Assembly (NCBI RefSeq): GCF_000422845.1 | Contig: NZ_AUGV01000016.1 | Span: 104,664 to 168,663, forward strand | DNA: 64,000 nucleotides | Reading direction: 5' to 3' | Source of the DNA: Oceanobacter kriegii DSM 6294 | GTDB taxonomy: Bacteria; Pseudomonadota; Gammaproteobacteria; Pseudomonadales; Oceanobacteraceae | Shown here: positions 41,153-50,629 of the stretch, in pieces | Layout of the letters: every line of letters begins with the position of its first letter | Position numbering within the stretch: the stretch's first letter is position 1 | The notes under the pieces: model-generated | Databases searched by the model: none | What the model saw: only the letters and a program-made list of their open reading frames with translations | What the model was told of the DNA's origin: nothing | Position numbers and translations under genes: made by a program

Positions 41153-42733
41153 TTATTCCTGATTCGCAAGCAGGTTCACAGCGTAGCTGACCGCTTCCTG
41201 ACCGGGATCGATGATTTCCAGAGCAACGTGAATCGGCGTCTTGCTGGGCATTAACTGTTGCCCGGCGGCTTCACCCGACAGGTATTCATCCGGGTGGAAT
41301 ACCCGGCTGGCGACGGTGTTTTCGTTAAGGTCGGTAAACTGCAATGACAGATCCGGGAACGGTTGCGAGAACCCTTTGTTGTTCACCAGCAACACATCCA
41401 CCACCAGAGCATTGGCCAATTCCGGGTGAGAGCGTACAACAAGGTTGCGGGTGGTCATGGCATTGACGTCCTGAACACTCGGTAGAACGCAACCGGACAC
41501 CTGACAGACAACCTGATACACCGGTCGCCACTGTGGGTCTTTGGCCCAGTTCTGGAAGTTGAAAAACAACACCTGACCGGCAAACAGCACCAACAAAACC
41601 ACCGTTGCCAGAGTAAACAGCGTGTTGTTCTTGTCGGCCCGTTGGCGGGTTTTTAACGCCAGTGGCGTTGGCTGCAAGTTGCCGGTTAACGCCTGATGAC
41701 GAGCCGAAGAGGCGGGTTCTTTTTCATCACCAGGCTGATCTTCAGCCAATTCAAAATTGATACGAGAGGAATCAATGCGGCTGGATCTGGCATGCAATGG
41801 CAGGGTTTTCGATTCATCAACCAGCGAGTCGGATGTTACGGCATCTGCGGTTTGGGTATCGCGAGACCTAGCGTTGAGAGTCGAGCTTGCTGCGGTCTTC
41901 CCCTGGCCTGTATGACTGCTGGTGTTACCGGCGTTGATGTCGCTTGCGTTGATGTTACTGGCGGCACTGCCGTCTGATTTCGACGGACTGCTTGAACCAG
42001 ACGACTCTGACGCTGACCCCAGCCCAAGCTCTCTTTCAATATGGGCCGGTGTATCGTCATCCAGCAGTGCTTTGGCCCAGGCTTCGTCGTCTTCATCCTG
42101 ATCGTCTTCAATATCATCAAGACTGTAGGCGTTGCCATCGACGATTGTGGACGACAGTGAGCTGTCGTCTGCCACGCGATCAATCAGGTTATCTTCCAGA
42201 TCAATCACGGAAGATGGCTTCGGGCGTTTTAATTGATCCGGTGTTCTCAGGTTGTTGTCGGAGTAGGGGTCGTCAGCAATTTCGTCGTCTTCCAGATCCA
42301 TGTCGTCGTGGATCAGAAAATCGTCATCGTCGATGGACGGTTTGCTGGCCGCAGCGCTACCGCGCTGTTTCTGTTCCTTTTTGCGCAAGGCTTCGCGGGT
42401 AACTGGCTCGTCAGCAATGAACTCGCCCGGGTCGAGTTCGTCGCTGAGGCCGGCTTTGCTGTCTGGCTCATCATCGGCGGCTGCACCAAACATGCTGTCG
42501 AACAGCTGGTTGGCGTCCACCTCTTGTTGGCCTGCAATATCAAAACTGGTGTCATCGGAGGTTTCAGCTGTGGTTTTGCGTGTCAGGCTGTCTGCGCTGA
42601 CCAAATGCTCGGTGCAATTGAACACCTGCAAACAAGAGCCGCAACGAACCTTGCCGCCAGCGCGGCTAAGGTGCTCGTCACGAACGCGAAAACTGGTTTG
42701 GCAATGTGGACAGCGCGTAACGTGCGTGGCCAT
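41153..42733 (-). CDS. Zinc-ribbon and DUF3426 domain protein
   Basis: 526 residues. The N-terminal MJ0042-type zinc ribbon (CPHCQTSFRVRDEHL, then VRCGSCLQVFNC) is followed by about 300 low-complexity acidic and serine-rich residues. A single transmembrane segment (LFTLATVVLLVLFAGQVLFF) and a C-terminal DUF3426 domain (DPQWRPVYQVVCQVSGCVLP, VARVFHPDEYLSG-like RVFHPDEYLSGEA) follow. The topology suggests a cytoplasmic zinc ribbon and a periplasmic DUF3426. The function is unknown; it commonly neighbours prmA in pseudomonads. Confidence 0.88.
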   Translation of the reverse strand: MATHVTRCPHCQTSFRVRDEHLSRAGGKVRCGSCLQVFNCTEHLVSADSLTRKTTAETSDDTSFDIAGQQEVDANQLFDSMFGAAADDEPDSKAGLSDELDPGEFIADEPVTREALRKKEQKQRGSAAASKPSIDDDDFLIHDDMDLEDDEIADDPYSDNNLRTPDQLKRPKPSSVIDLEDNLIDRVADDSSLSSTIVDGNAYSLDDIEDDQDEDDEAWAKALLDDDTPAHIERELGLGSASESSGSSSPSKSDGSAASNINASDINAGNTSSHTGQGKTAASSTLNARSRDTQTADAVTSDSLVDESKTLPLHARSSRIDSSRINFELAEDQPGDEKEPASSARHQALTGNLQPTPLALKTRQRADKNNTLFTLATVVLLVLFAGQVLFFNFQNWAKDPQWRPVYQVVCQVSGCVLPSVQDVNAMTTRNLVVRSHPELANALVVDVLLVNNKGFSQPFPDLSLQFTDLNENTVASRVFHPDEYLSGEAAGQQLMPSKTPIHVALEIIDPGQEAVSYAVNLLANQE

Positions 42734-42813
42734 GCAAATTCCCCTGAAACAACCGATTCAATAAATATTTGGATAGTGAGCAGCGAGCGTTCAACCCCGA
42801 AGGGTCAAAGCCG

Positions 42814-43707
42814 CTACTTTCTGATACCGGATAGCATAACCCAATCTTCCATTTGCTTGGGGGCATTCATCACAAACCATTCGCTATAGGTAGCAATTAC
42901 TTCGTCGGCCTGATGTGCCAGCAAACCGGAAAGCGCCAGTTTACCGCCGGAACGTGTCAGTTCTGCGAGGGTTGGGGCCAATTGTTGCAGTGGGCCCGCG
43001 AGAATATTGGCCACCGTCAAATCGGCTTTTACCACAGGTGTGTCCTGGGGCAGGTAAACATCAAACAGCTCATGGCCGAGACCGTTGCGGTCGGCATTGT
43101 CGTGGGTGGCGATCAACGCCTGGGGGTCGATATCCACACCAATCATTTTGCTGGAACCCAATAGCAGGGCAGCCATGCCCAGAATGCCGCTGCCACAGCC
43201 GTAGTCCATAACCAGTTCATCACCTTCGACGGCCTGATCCAGGTACTGCAAGCACAAGGCGGTGGTTGGGTGGGTACCGGTGCCAAATGCCAGACCCGGG
43301 TCGAGCATCAAATTGGTGGCGTCGGGTTGTGGTGGCTTGCACCAGCTTGGGCAAATCCACAGGCGCTCGCCAAACTGCATGGGCTTATAGCTGTCCATCC
43401 AGGCGCGAACCCAATCCTTGTCTTCAACCTGCTCCCATTTCAGTTCCGGCTGTCCCTGGCCACCTTCGACCGCAAACATCAGCGGAAATTGCTCAAGGGT
43501 TTGTTCGGTGTCTGTATCGGCGGTAAACAGACCAATGATCAGGGTGTTATCCCAAATCGGGGTGGTGCCCAGTTCTGGTTCCAGAATGGGTTGATCGGCA
43601 TCATCCTGCAAGGTGACGGAGACAGCACCCAGTGCCAGTAGTGCATTTTCGGCCGCTTCGACCTGGTGTGCTTGTGCCTTGATCCGCAGTTGAACCCATT
43701 GACTCAT
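42814..43707 (-). CDS. prmA: Ribosomal protein L11 methyltransferase
   Basis: 297 residues from the ATG at 43707. The N-terminal substrate-recognition domain starts MSQWVQLRIKAQAHQVEAAE. The SAM-binding domain has GLAFGTGTHPTTALCLQYLD, VMDYGCGSGILGMAALLLG, GVDIDPQALIATHDNADRNG and the catalytic-type VANILAGPL. It trimethylates L11 lysines and the N-terminus. Longer in-frame upstream codons look untranslated. Confidence 0.95.
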   Translation of the reverse strand: MSQWVQLRIKAQAHQVEAAENALLALGAVSVTLQDDADQPILEPELGTTPIWDNTLIIGLFTADTDTEQTLEQFPLMFAVEGGQGQPELKWEQVEDKDWVRAWMDSYKPMQFGERLWICPSWCKPPQPDATNLMLDPGLAFGTGTHPTTALCLQYLDQAVEGDELVMDYGCGSGILGMAALLLGSSKMIGVDIDPQALIATHDNADRNGLGHELFDVYLPQDTPVVKADLTVANILAGPLQQLAPTLAELTRSGGKLALSGLLAHQADEVIATYSEWFVMNAPKQMEDWVMLSGIRK

Positions 43708-43942
43708 TGATATGCCTGATACGTTGGAGGGATTGATGGGCGGCGAGTTTGCCGAAAAAGCCCGAAAGCGTCCAGTTTGTGGTGGCCGACAGAGAGTGCG
43801 ACAACCAGCCGCACCCATTTCCGCTATGACCTTGACCGCAATGGAACACTTTTTCGCCATTACCGTTAATAATAGCCAAAACGAACCGTGTGTATTGCTG
43901 GTTGAAGCTGGTGAATAAGCGGCGAAACCAAGGAGAAACAGG

Positions 43943-44497
43943 ATGATGAGATTGAAACCGGTGGGTTCCATGGCGGCCATATTACAGGCGCTGGCACTGG
44001 GGCTGTGCTGCATAGGCAGTGCCAGCGTGATGGCACAGAACACAGCGCCTGCTGGCGACGTGGTGTCTCACGGAGGCCGGGCGATCTCGGCAGAAAGCCC
44101 GATGGTACGGCAGCCTATTCCAGGCAAGACCATGACCGCGGCTTTTATGGTGCTGAAGAATCACACCGATTCAGATGAAACACTGACGTCGGCCAGCGCC
44201 CGCTGGGCAGGGCGCATTGAACTGCATACCCACAAACATGAAAACGGAGTGATGAAAATGCGTCAGGTTGACAGCATCAAGGTACCGGCCAATGGTTCGG
44301 TGACCCTGCAGCCCGGTGGATTGCACCTGATGATCTTCGACGTGCAGCAGCCGTTACCAGCAACGGTGGGTGGCGAGTTGCCGCTGGAGCTGTGTTTCAG
44401 CAAATCCGGTTGCCTTTCATATCAGGCAAAACTGGTCGATCTGCGCAACATGGTGATGCCGGGCAAAGAAGGTCATCATCAGCCGATGGCGATGTAA
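43943..44497 (+). CDS. Periplasmic copper chaperone, PCu(A)C family
   Basis: 184 residues. A signal peptide (ILQALALGLCCIGSASVMA) is followed by a PCu(A)C fold. The copper-ligand pattern His/Met is visible as ELHTHKHENGVMKMRQVD and PGGLHLMIFDVQQPLP. Unlike the typical protein it also has a cysteine pair (CFSKSGC) near the C-terminus and a His/Met tail (GHHQPMAM). It is likely to deliver copper to cytochrome oxidase or buffer periplasmic copper. AAGGAG precedes the start. A repeat copy begins 2 bp past its stop. Confidence 0.85.
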   Translation: MMRLKPVGSMAAILQALALGLCCIGSASVMAQNTAPAGDVVSHGGRAISAESPMVRQPIPGKTMTAAFMVLKNHTDSDETLTSASARWAGRIELHTHKHENGVMKMRQVDSIKVPANGSVTLQPGGLHLMIFDVQQPLPATVGGELPLELCFSKSGCLSYQAKLVDLRNMVMPGKEGHHQPMAM

Positions 44498-44498
44498 A

Positions 44499-44574
44499 AG
44501 GCCTGTAAATCAGCTTCTTGGCTCAGTGTCGCCCTGTCATCCAGAGCGGGCACTGAGTTTTTCAGAGGGGTCTT
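44499..44574 (-). repeat. Half copy of the 317-bp inverted-repeat element
   Basis: Read on the - strand it gives GACCCCTCTGAAAAACTCAG, then the GTGCCCGCTCTGGATGAC core, then GAAGCTGATTTACAGGCCT. It matches the left part of 2747-3063 for about 75 bp, with the other end missing. It sits exactly between the copper chaperone stop (44497) and the yacG stop, overlapping the latter by 2 bp. Confidence 0.8.
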
Positions 44575-44791
44575 AAAAGTTATCAAGATCGCCGGACATT
44601 ACATCGTTTTCCATCGATGAACCGGGGATTTTATGGCCTTCGCTGGCCCACTCACCCAGGTCGATCAATTTGCAGCGTTCCGAGCAAAAGGGGCGGTCTT
44701 TATTTTCAGACTTCCACTCAACTTTTTTCTGGCAGGTTGGGCAATCGACCAGAGTGACGGCATCGTTAGCAGGTTTGGATAAATCGGTCAT
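44573..44791 (-). CDS. yacG: DNA gyrase inhibitor / zinc-finger protein YacG
   Basis: 72 residues from the ATG at 44791. Four cysteines bind zinc ([12 protein letters not shown] and [20 protein letters not shown]). The family binds GyrB in E. coli. It is downstream of coaE, the typical pilD-coaE-yacG arrangement. The stop codon is at the edge of the element-derived repeat, so the insertion may have set the gene's present 3' end. Confidence 0.9.
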   Translation of the reverse strand: MTDLSKPANDAVTLVDCPTCQKKVEWKSENKDRPFCSERCKLIDLGEWASEGHKIPGSSMENDVMSGDLDNF

Positions 44792-44845
44792 GATGAATAG
44801 ATACTTTAACGGTTGATCTGACAAAGCCTACCGCTGATTGGCGTT

Positions 44846-45448
44846 TCAGTCAGCCGCTTGTTGAAGGTAGTACTGGTGGAGTGGCAAAAGCCGCTGGTGC
44901 AATTGTGCCACTGTGCCGGTGTTTTCAATCACGTCATGCGCGTTGGCGCAGCGTTGCTCGCGGGGCAATTGAGAAGCGATGATTTTACGTATTTGATCTT
45001 CGCTGTTTTGATCTCGGCTTGCAGCCCGTTGCAATTGAACGTCTTCGGGAACATCAATCACCAGGGTGCGAGTGGTTAACGCGTGTTGGTTGGTTTCAAA
45101 TAGCAGGGGAGACGCCAGCACCACATAAGGACTTTTGGCCGCTTCCAACTGGTCAATAATACGTTGGCGAATGGCGGGATGGGTAATGCTTTCCAGCGCT
45201 TTGCGTTGTTCCACATTATCGAACACCTGCTGACGTAGCCAGGGGCGGTTCAGGCTGCCATTCTCCAGCAGGCTCTCCGGGCCAAAGTAGTCGACAATGG
45301 CTGTCAATGCCGGTGATCCAGGTTCAACCACTTCACGGGCGACGATGTCGGCATCAACAATCACGACACCCAGACTGGCCAGGTAATCCGATGCTGCGGT
45401 TTTTCCGGAGCCAATACCGCCAGTAAGCCCAAGTACCCAATTTGCCAT
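44846..45448 (-). CDS. coaE: Dephospho-CoA kinase
   Basis: The last step of coenzyme A synthesis. 200 residues. Walker A GLTGGIGSGKTAASDYLASL, VVDADIVAREVVEPG, LNRPWLRQQVF, ITHPAIRQRI and VLASPLLFETN are all family motifs. It starts 2 bp after the pilD stop, as usual in bacteria with pilBCD. Confidence 0.96.
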   Translation of the reverse strand: MANWVLGLTGGIGSGKTAASDYLASLGVVIVDADIVAREVVEPGSPALTAIVDYFGPESLLENGSLNRPWLRQQVFDNVEQRKALESITHPAIRQRIIDQLEAAKSPYVVLASPLLFETNQHALTTRTLVIDVPEDVQLQRAASRDQNSEDQIRKIIASQLPREQRCANAHDVIENTGTVAQLHQRLLPLHQYYLQQAAD

Positions 45449-45450
45449 GG

Positions 45451-46350
45451 TCAGAACTGACCCAAATAGGCGGCCATGATCTGGTCACCCCACAGGGCTG
45501 CAATCCAGCCTGCCGCAGCCAGGTAAGGGCCAAATGGGATCGGCAGGTTTTTATCGCGTCCCAGAATCAGGATGCCGGCGATGCCGACCACAGCACCAAC
45601 CGCAGACGACAACAAAATAATCAGCAACAGCTTTTGAAAACCCAGCCAGGCGCCGAGGGCCGCCAGCAATTTGAAATCGCCAAAGCCCATGCCTTCTTTG
45701 CCGGTGACCAGCTTGAAAATCCAGAACACCGACCACAGGCTCAGATAGCCTGCAACGGCACCCCATACGGCAGAATTCAAATCGGTAAACAAGCCAAAGC
45801 TATTGGCAACCAGCCCTAGCCACATTAGCCCCAATGTCATTGAGTCGGGCAAAATCTGATGGTCTATATCAATGACTGACATCGACACCAGCAGCCAGGT
45901 AAACAGCAGCATGGCGGCCAGCTGCAAGCCCCACGGAAACATAAACACCAACACGGCACTCATAAGAGCTGTGACCAGCTCAACCGCCGGATAGCGCCAT
46001 CCAATGCGGGTGCCGCAGCCAGCGCATTGGCCTTTTAGCATCAGAAAGCTGAGCAGAGGGATATTCTGCCAGGCTTTTACCGGTGCCTGACACTTGGGGC
46101 AATGAGAATCCGGCTTGACCAAATTGTAGGGGGTACTCAGGTCGTCTAGCGCAGGGTGTTTCGGCAGGCTGTCTATGTCTGCGCATTCCTGCTTCCAGCT
46201 GCGAAACATCATGATTGGCAGACGCAAAATCACCACGTTCAAAAAGCTGCCAACCAGTAAAGACAAAACAGCAACGGAAGCCAGCTGCAAGGCCCAGTGG
46301 GAACCGAGCCACTGGGTCAGGGTTGAAATGGGGGCCAGAAAATCCAGCAT
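45451..46350 (-). CDS. pilD: Type IV prepilin peptidase PilD
   Basis: 299 residues, an inner-membrane aspartyl protease and N-methyltransferase that cleaves the leaders of all pilins in this window. The N-terminal methyltransferase part has GSFLNVVILRLP and a tetracysteine zinc site (CPKC and CAGC). The peptidase aspartates are in SVIDIDHQILPDS and the GMGFGDFKLLAALGAWLG motif. Several hydrophobic helices follow. It overlaps the pilC stop by 1 bp. Confidence 0.96.
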   Translation of the reverse strand: MLDFLAPISTLTQWLGSHWALQLASVAVLSLLVGSFLNVVILRLPIMMFRSWKQECADIDSLPKHPALDDLSTPYNLVKPDSHCPKCQAPVKAWQNIPLLSFLMLKGQCAGCGTRIGWRYPAVELVTALMSAVLVFMFPWGLQLAAMLLFTWLLVSMSVIDIDHQILPDSMTLGLMWLGLVANSFGLFTDLNSAVWGAVAGYLSLWSVFWIFKLVTGKEGMGFGDFKLLAALGAWLGFQKLLLIILLSSAVGAVVGIAGILILGRDKNLPIPFGPYLAAAGWIAALWGDQIMAAYLGQF

Positions 46351-47582
46351 TACATTGCGTCTCCCATCTGGAAGATGGGCAAATACATAGCGATGATCAT
46401 ACCGCCAACGACGACACCCAAAAATGCCATGATCAGGGGCTCCATCATGGCAGTGAGGCCGTCAACAGCGCCGTCTACTTCGGTTTCGTAATAACTGGCA
46501 GCTTTATCGAGCATGGTATCCAGAGCACCGGATTCTTCGCCGATACTGGTCATTTGAATCACCATATTGGGAAATACGCCGGTGGCGCGCATGGCAAAGT
46601 GCATTTGCTGGCCAGTCGATACCTCGTTCTTGATTTCCAGGACCGCGTCCCTGTACACCTTATTGCCGACTGCACCGGCGACAGAGTCAAGAGCTTCTAC
46701 CAAGGGCACACCAGCGGCAAATGTGGTGGAAAGAACTCGTGAAAAGCGAGCGACAGCCGCTTTATTCTGAATATTGCCCATAACGGGAAGTTTCAGGGAT
46801 AGTCGATCGACTTGGTCTCGGAATTTTTGAGAAGTCTTCAGGGCATACTTGAAAGACATAACGGCAATTACAATGATGCCGAAGATTATGTACCAATAAG
46901 CCTGCATAAATTCAGATAGATCAACTACCATTTGAGTCGGTGCAGGAAGCTCTTTACCAAAGCTTTGGAACATACCTTCGAAGGTGGGAACCACCTTGAT
47001 CAGCAAAATCGCGGTTACGACAGCTGCAACCACAAGTACCGTGATTGGGTAGCCCATGGCTTTTTTGATTTTGGATCTGAGTGCTTCAGACTTCTCTTTA
47101 TAAATCGCCACCTTGTCGAGCATGGTTTCCAGTGCACCGGACTGCTCACCGGACTCCACCAGGTTACAGGTCAGTTCATCAAAGTGTTCCGGATGCTCTT
47201 TCAGTGCTGAAGCAAAGTCATTACCTGCGGCGACGGTGTCACGCAGTTTAAAAATCAGGTCTTTCATGGCCGGGTTATCGACCCCGTCGGCAACAATTTC
47301 AAACGACTGCACCAATGGCACGCCAGCCTTGATCATGGTGGCCATCTGGCGGGTAAAAAAACTGATGTCGGCCGATTTGATTTTTTTATTTTTGGCGGAA
47401 CCACCACCAAGACCAAACAGAGGTTGCGGTGCACGCTTTACCTTGTCAGGCTGAATGCCTTGCTTGCGCAGTTGGGCTTTAACCATGGCCATGTTGTTGC
47501 CAGACATGGTGCCATTCATCTTCTGGCCGCGTTTGTTTACGCCGGTCCAGGTAAATTCAATGCTTTTGGCTTGCTTGGCCAT
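46350..47582 (-). CDS. pilC: Type IV pilus inner membrane platform protein PilC
   Basis: 410 residues. It has two T2SSF domains (FFTRQMATMIKAGVPLVQSF and FSRVLSTTFAAGVPLVEALD), each followed by hydrophobic segments, and EESGALDTMLDKAASYYETEVD in the second. The N-terminus FTWTGVNKRGQKMNGTMSG is typical. It is the platform on which PilB acts. The 106-bp gap from pilB holds a short AGGGTA-ATCA-TACCCT hairpin. Confidence 0.96.
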   Translation of the reverse strand: MAKQAKSIEFTWTGVNKRGQKMNGTMSGNNMAMVKAQLRKQGIQPDKVKRAPQPLFGLGGGSAKNKKIKSADISFFTRQMATMIKAGVPLVQSFEIVADGVDNPAMKDLIFKLRDTVAAGNDFASALKEHPEHFDELTCNLVESGEQSGALETMLDKVAIYKEKSEALRSKIKKAMGYPITVLVVAAVVTAILLIKVVPTFEGMFQSFGKELPAPTQMVVDLSEFMQAYWYIIFGIIVIAVMSFKYALKTSQKFRDQVDRLSLKLPVMGNIQNKAAVARFSRVLSTTFAAGVPLVEALDSVAGAVGNKVYRDAVLEIKNEVSTGQQMHFAMRATGVFPNMVIQMTSIGEESGALDTMLDKAASYYETEVDGAVDGLTAMMEPLIMAFLGVVVGGMIIAMYLPIFQMGDAM

Positions 47583-47688
47583 GGTGAAAACTGCCTCTAC
47601 CGCTTATCCGGGGGAGCTGGCTGCCCACGCGGAGGTTGATTCGTCAGATATTTCAAATTTTGAAGAGGGTAATCATACCCTGTTCTGA

Positions 47689-49386
47689 TTAATCCGTTGT
47701 GACTCGATTCGCTTCTTCTATGCTGGTAACCCCTTGGGCGACTTTCATGAGCGCCGAAGTGCGCAAATCGTTAAAGCCTTCGTTACGGGCCACATCGGCA
47801 ATTTCAATGGAGTTGCCACCTTGCATGATAATACGTGAGAGGGCATCGGTGATTTTGACCACCTCGTAAATACCCACTCGGCCTTTATAACCGCCCTTAC
47901 ATTGATCGCAGCCAACGGGCTGATAAATTTCTGCGGTTTCCAACATGTCCTTGGTAAAACCAAGGTCCAACAGGGCTTCTTCCGGGATATCCGCGGGTTG
48001 TTTGCAGCTTTTGCATAAACGACGGGCTAGTCGCTGGGCAATAATCAAGGAGACCGAGGTGGCAATGTTGAACGCGGGTACGCCCATATTGGCCAAACGG
48101 GTAATGGTTTCCGGGGCGCTGTTGGTGTGCAGGGTGGATAACACCAGGTGGCCGGTTTGTGCGGCCTTGATGGCAATGGAGGCGGTTTCCAGGTCCCGAA
48201 TCTCACCCACCATGATCACATCCGGGTCCTGACGCAGGAAAGAACGGAGGGCCGCAGCAAAGTCGAGGCCGACCTTGGCGTTAACGTTCACCTGGTTAAT
48301 GCCTTCCAGGTTGATTTCCGCCGGGTCTTCGGCGGTGGAAATATTGGTGCCTTCCTCGTTGAGAATATTCAAACCGGTATACAGGGACACGGTTTTACCG
48401 GACCCCGTGGGCCCTGTTACCAGGATCATGCCTTGCGGCTTCGACAGCGCATGCATATACAGGTCTTTCTGGGCAGGCTCGTAGCCCAGCATATCAATGC
48501 CCAGTTGTGCTGAAGACGGATCGAGAATACGCAGTACGATCTTTTCACCAAACAGGGTGGGCAGGGTGTTAACCCGGAAATCGATGGCCTTGGATTTGGA
48601 TATCCGCATCTTGATACGGCCATCCTGAGGGATGCGGCGCTCGGAAATATCCATCTGCGACATGACTTTCAAACGAGCAGCAATTTTACCGGTAAGAGAG
48701 GCCGGCGGGTTGGCGACTTCGTGTAGAACACCATCGGTACGGTAACGCACACGGTAGCGCTTTTCATACGGCTCAAAATGGATATCCGATGACCCCATTT
48801 TGATGGCATCCAGCAGCATTTTATTCACAAAACGCACGATTGGCGCGTCGTCGCCGCTGTTGGCATTGGTCGCTGTTTCTGCTTCCTTGTCGGCGGCATC
48901 CGGGTCTTCCAGGTCGACATCGTCCAACTCTGAGCCCAGATCATCCATGCCAGAGTCTTGGGCATTAATCAGCTTTTCTACCAGGGCCTCGAGTTTATTG
49001 TGTTCAACAATGACGGGCTCGACGTTCAAGCCGGTGCTGAATTTAAAATCGTCCAGCGGCTGAATCTGGGTAGGATCGGCTTGGGCAACGTACAAGCGGG
49101 AACCGCGAGCCATCAAAGGCACCAGACGGTGCTTTTCAATTAATTCTATGTTGTTTAATTCTTCCGGAATGGCTTCGGTATCAAAAGCACTCAGATCCAG
49201 CAGTGGCAAGCCAAATTCTTCTGACGCTGCAAAAGCGATTTGTGCAGAAGGTACTTTGCCTGATTCCGCGGCAAGTTTTACGAACGGAATCCGTTGTTCG
49301 TTGGCATCCTGAATCAGTGATTGCAGTATCTGTTCGTCAATACCTGTAGCGACAAGACGTTTGGGAATACCTGTTAATACGGCCAT
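47689..49386 (-). CDS. pilB: Type IV pilus extension ATPase PilB
   Basis: 565 residues. The MshE-type N-terminal domain is followed by the ATPase core with Walker A VTGPTGSGKTVSLY, an Asp box, Walker B DPDVIMVGEIRDLETA and the His box HLVLSTLHTNSAPETI. A zinc site (CKSC and CDQC) lies between. It drives pilus polymerisation. It is downstream of the two pilin genes; the minus-strand order is pilA, second pilin, pilB, pilC, pilD. Confidence 0.97.
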   Translation of the reverse strand: MAVLTGIPKRLVATGIDEQILQSLIQDANEQRIPFVKLAAESGKVPSAQIAFAASEEFGLPLLDLSAFDTEAIPEELNNIELIEKHRLVPLMARGSRLYVAQADPTQIQPLDDFKFSTGLNVEPVIVEHNKLEALVEKLINAQDSGMDDLGSELDDVDLEDPDAADKEAETATNANSGDDAPIVRFVNKMLLDAIKMGSSDIHFEPYEKRYRVRYRTDGVLHEVANPPASLTGKIAARLKVMSQMDISERRIPQDGRIKMRISKSKAIDFRVNTLPTLFGEKIVLRILDPSSAQLGIDMLGYEPAQKDLYMHALSKPQGMILVTGPTGSGKTVSLYTGLNILNEEGTNISTAEDPAEINLEGINQVNVNAKVGLDFAAALRSFLRQDPDVIMVGEIRDLETASIAIKAAQTGHLVLSTLHTNSAPETITRLANMGVPAFNIATSVSLIIAQRLARRLCKSCKQPADIPEEALLDLGFTKDMLETAEIYQPVGCDQCKGGYKGRVGIYEVVKITDALSRIIMQGGNSIEIADVARNEGFNDLRTSALMKVAQGVTSIEEANRVTTD

Positions 49387-49438
49387 TGCAAAAGTAACCC
49401 GGAGCTAAAAATCGTTTGATATTACGCGGTAAGCGGCG

Positions 49439-49891
49439 TTAACGCATCCTTGGAACGTGACTCAATTCAAGCGTACCAGCAGTTGCTGCCCAGGAAACCC
49501 TGCCTGAAGAATCGATGGTAGGTACCAAATAATAGGTTTTATCAGCGATTGGATCGGGAACGCCATCGCTTGTAGATGCAAATGTGATCAGTAATTGTCC
49601 ATTGGCTTCAATTGCGATACTGGCAACATTATCGGCTGCATAATCCTCGGGAGTGGAGGATACGCCAGAGTAGCCTGTCAAATCTGATGAGGTGGCAGGT
49701 AGCTCAGAATAACGGGCGGCGTATTCAGTGACATGGTTTTGCAGCGGTCTTGCAACAGACAAGGAATTGGTTGTTTCCGTTCTGAGGATATATTCGTTGT
49801 ATTGAGGGATGGCGACGCTCGCCAAAATACCGATGATGGCGATGACAATCATCAGCTCAATGAGGGTAAAGCCTTTTATATTGTTATTCAT
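49439..49891 (-). CDS. Type IV pilin, second tandem copy without cysteines
   Basis: 150 residues. The leader MNNNIKG is followed by [40 protein letters not shown] and a pilin globular domain. It resembles the neighbouring pilA through [20 protein letters not shown], but has no cysteine at all, so no D-loop disulphide. It lies 82 bp downstream of pilA behind a terminator, and 52 bp before pilB. It is likely a minor or alternative pilin with lower expression. Confidence 0.88.
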   Translation of the reverse strand: MNNNIKGFTLIELMIVIAIIGILASVAIPQYNEYILRTETTNSLSVARPLQNHVTEYAARYSELPATSSDLTGYSGVSSTPEDYAADNVASIAIEANGQLLITFASTSDGVPDPIADKTYYLVPTIDSSGRVSWAATAGTLELSHVPRMR

Positions 49892-49929
49892 CTTTCGTTA
49901 CCTGTAGTTACTGCAATACCTTACTACAA

Positions 49930-49957
49930 ATAAAAAAGCCCGCTAACTAGCGGGCTT
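49930..49957 (-). terminator. Terminator after pilA
   Basis: On the - strand GCCCGCTA-GT-TAGCGGGC is followed by TTTTTTATTTG. It would limit read-through from the strong pilA promoter into the second pilin and pilB. Confidence 0.88.
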
Positions 49958-49973
49958 CAGCCAAGCACTCTAA

Positions 49974-50447
49974 TTACTGTACTTTAGGCAGGTAGGTAGT
50001 GTCGATGGCGGTTGAGCCTGAAGTCATGTCGGCACTGTCGTTAGAGGAGGTCCAGGTAATAACGCCATTGGATGCCAGTGCTGGAACCAGTGCGTAAGAA
50101 GTACTGGCAATTGCAGATGGAGCGCCAGAGGTCATGGTGATTGTCAGGTTGGCGGTGGTGTCAGCGACTGCGATGGTCGCTACGTTACCAGTTGCGTGGT
50201 CTGCTGCAGTGCAGGATACGCCGGTGTATTCGTTCAGGTTGGTACAAGCGGCAGGCAGTGCAGAGTAACGGGCTGCGTATTCGCTAACAGCCAGCTGCAG
50301 CGGGCGAGCAGCAGCCAGAGTATTGGTAGCATCAGTACGCAGGGTGTAGTTCTGGTACTGAGGGATAGCTACGGAAGCCAGAATACCGATGATCGCGATT
50401 ACGATCATCAATTCAATAAGGGTAAAACCTTTTTGAGCTGATTTCAT
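49974..50447 (-). CDS. pilA: Major type IV pilin PilA
   Basis: 157 residues. The leader MKSAQKG precedes [20 protein letters not shown] and [15 protein letters not shown], with Glu5 and the cleavage site conserved. Two cysteines ([13 protein letters not shown]) are placed mid-protein rather than at the C-terminal D-loop. It is preceded by GGAGACTTCCC and, 167 bp upstream, by a sigma-54 promoter, and followed by a strong terminator. These fit the main structural pilin under PilSR control. Confidence 0.92.
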   Translation of the reverse strand: MKSAQKGFTLIELMIVIAIIGILASVAIPQYQNYTLRTDATNTLAAARPLQLAVSEYAARYSALPAACTNLNEYTGVSCTAADHATGNVATIAVADTTANLTITMTSGAPSAIASTSYALVPALASNGVITWTSSNDSADMTSGSTAIDTTYLPKVQ

Positions 50448-50613
50448 GGGAAGTCTCCACTCTCTAAAAGTTGGCGGCCAGTTAGCTGGCTACCGTTTAA
50501 TTTGTGTCGGCGCAGTAGGGTGGTTTGTCTTGGTGACAAAGCCGTTAAAGCGGCATGAGAATTTGGATTCTATTGAGGGGGTGAATCCAAATTCGCCTGC
50601 TCTGCTTGGTATA

Positions 50614-50629
50614 AGCCAGAGTCGTGCCA
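50614..50629 (-). promoter_or_regulatory. Sigma-54 promoter of pilA
   Basis: On the - strand TGGCACGACTCTGGCT matches the -24/-12 consensus TGGCACGNNNNTTGCW at all but one fixed position, with GG and GC correctly spaced. Transcription would start near 50603, giving a 5' leader of about 155 nt before pilA. It matches the known dependence of pilA on RpoN and PilR. Confidence 0.8.

Noticed and set aside
43712..43918. Possible 68-codon gene upstream of the copper chaperone
   Set aside because: No recognisable domain, weak start context and position in the prmA/chaperone promoter region; it could not be supported.
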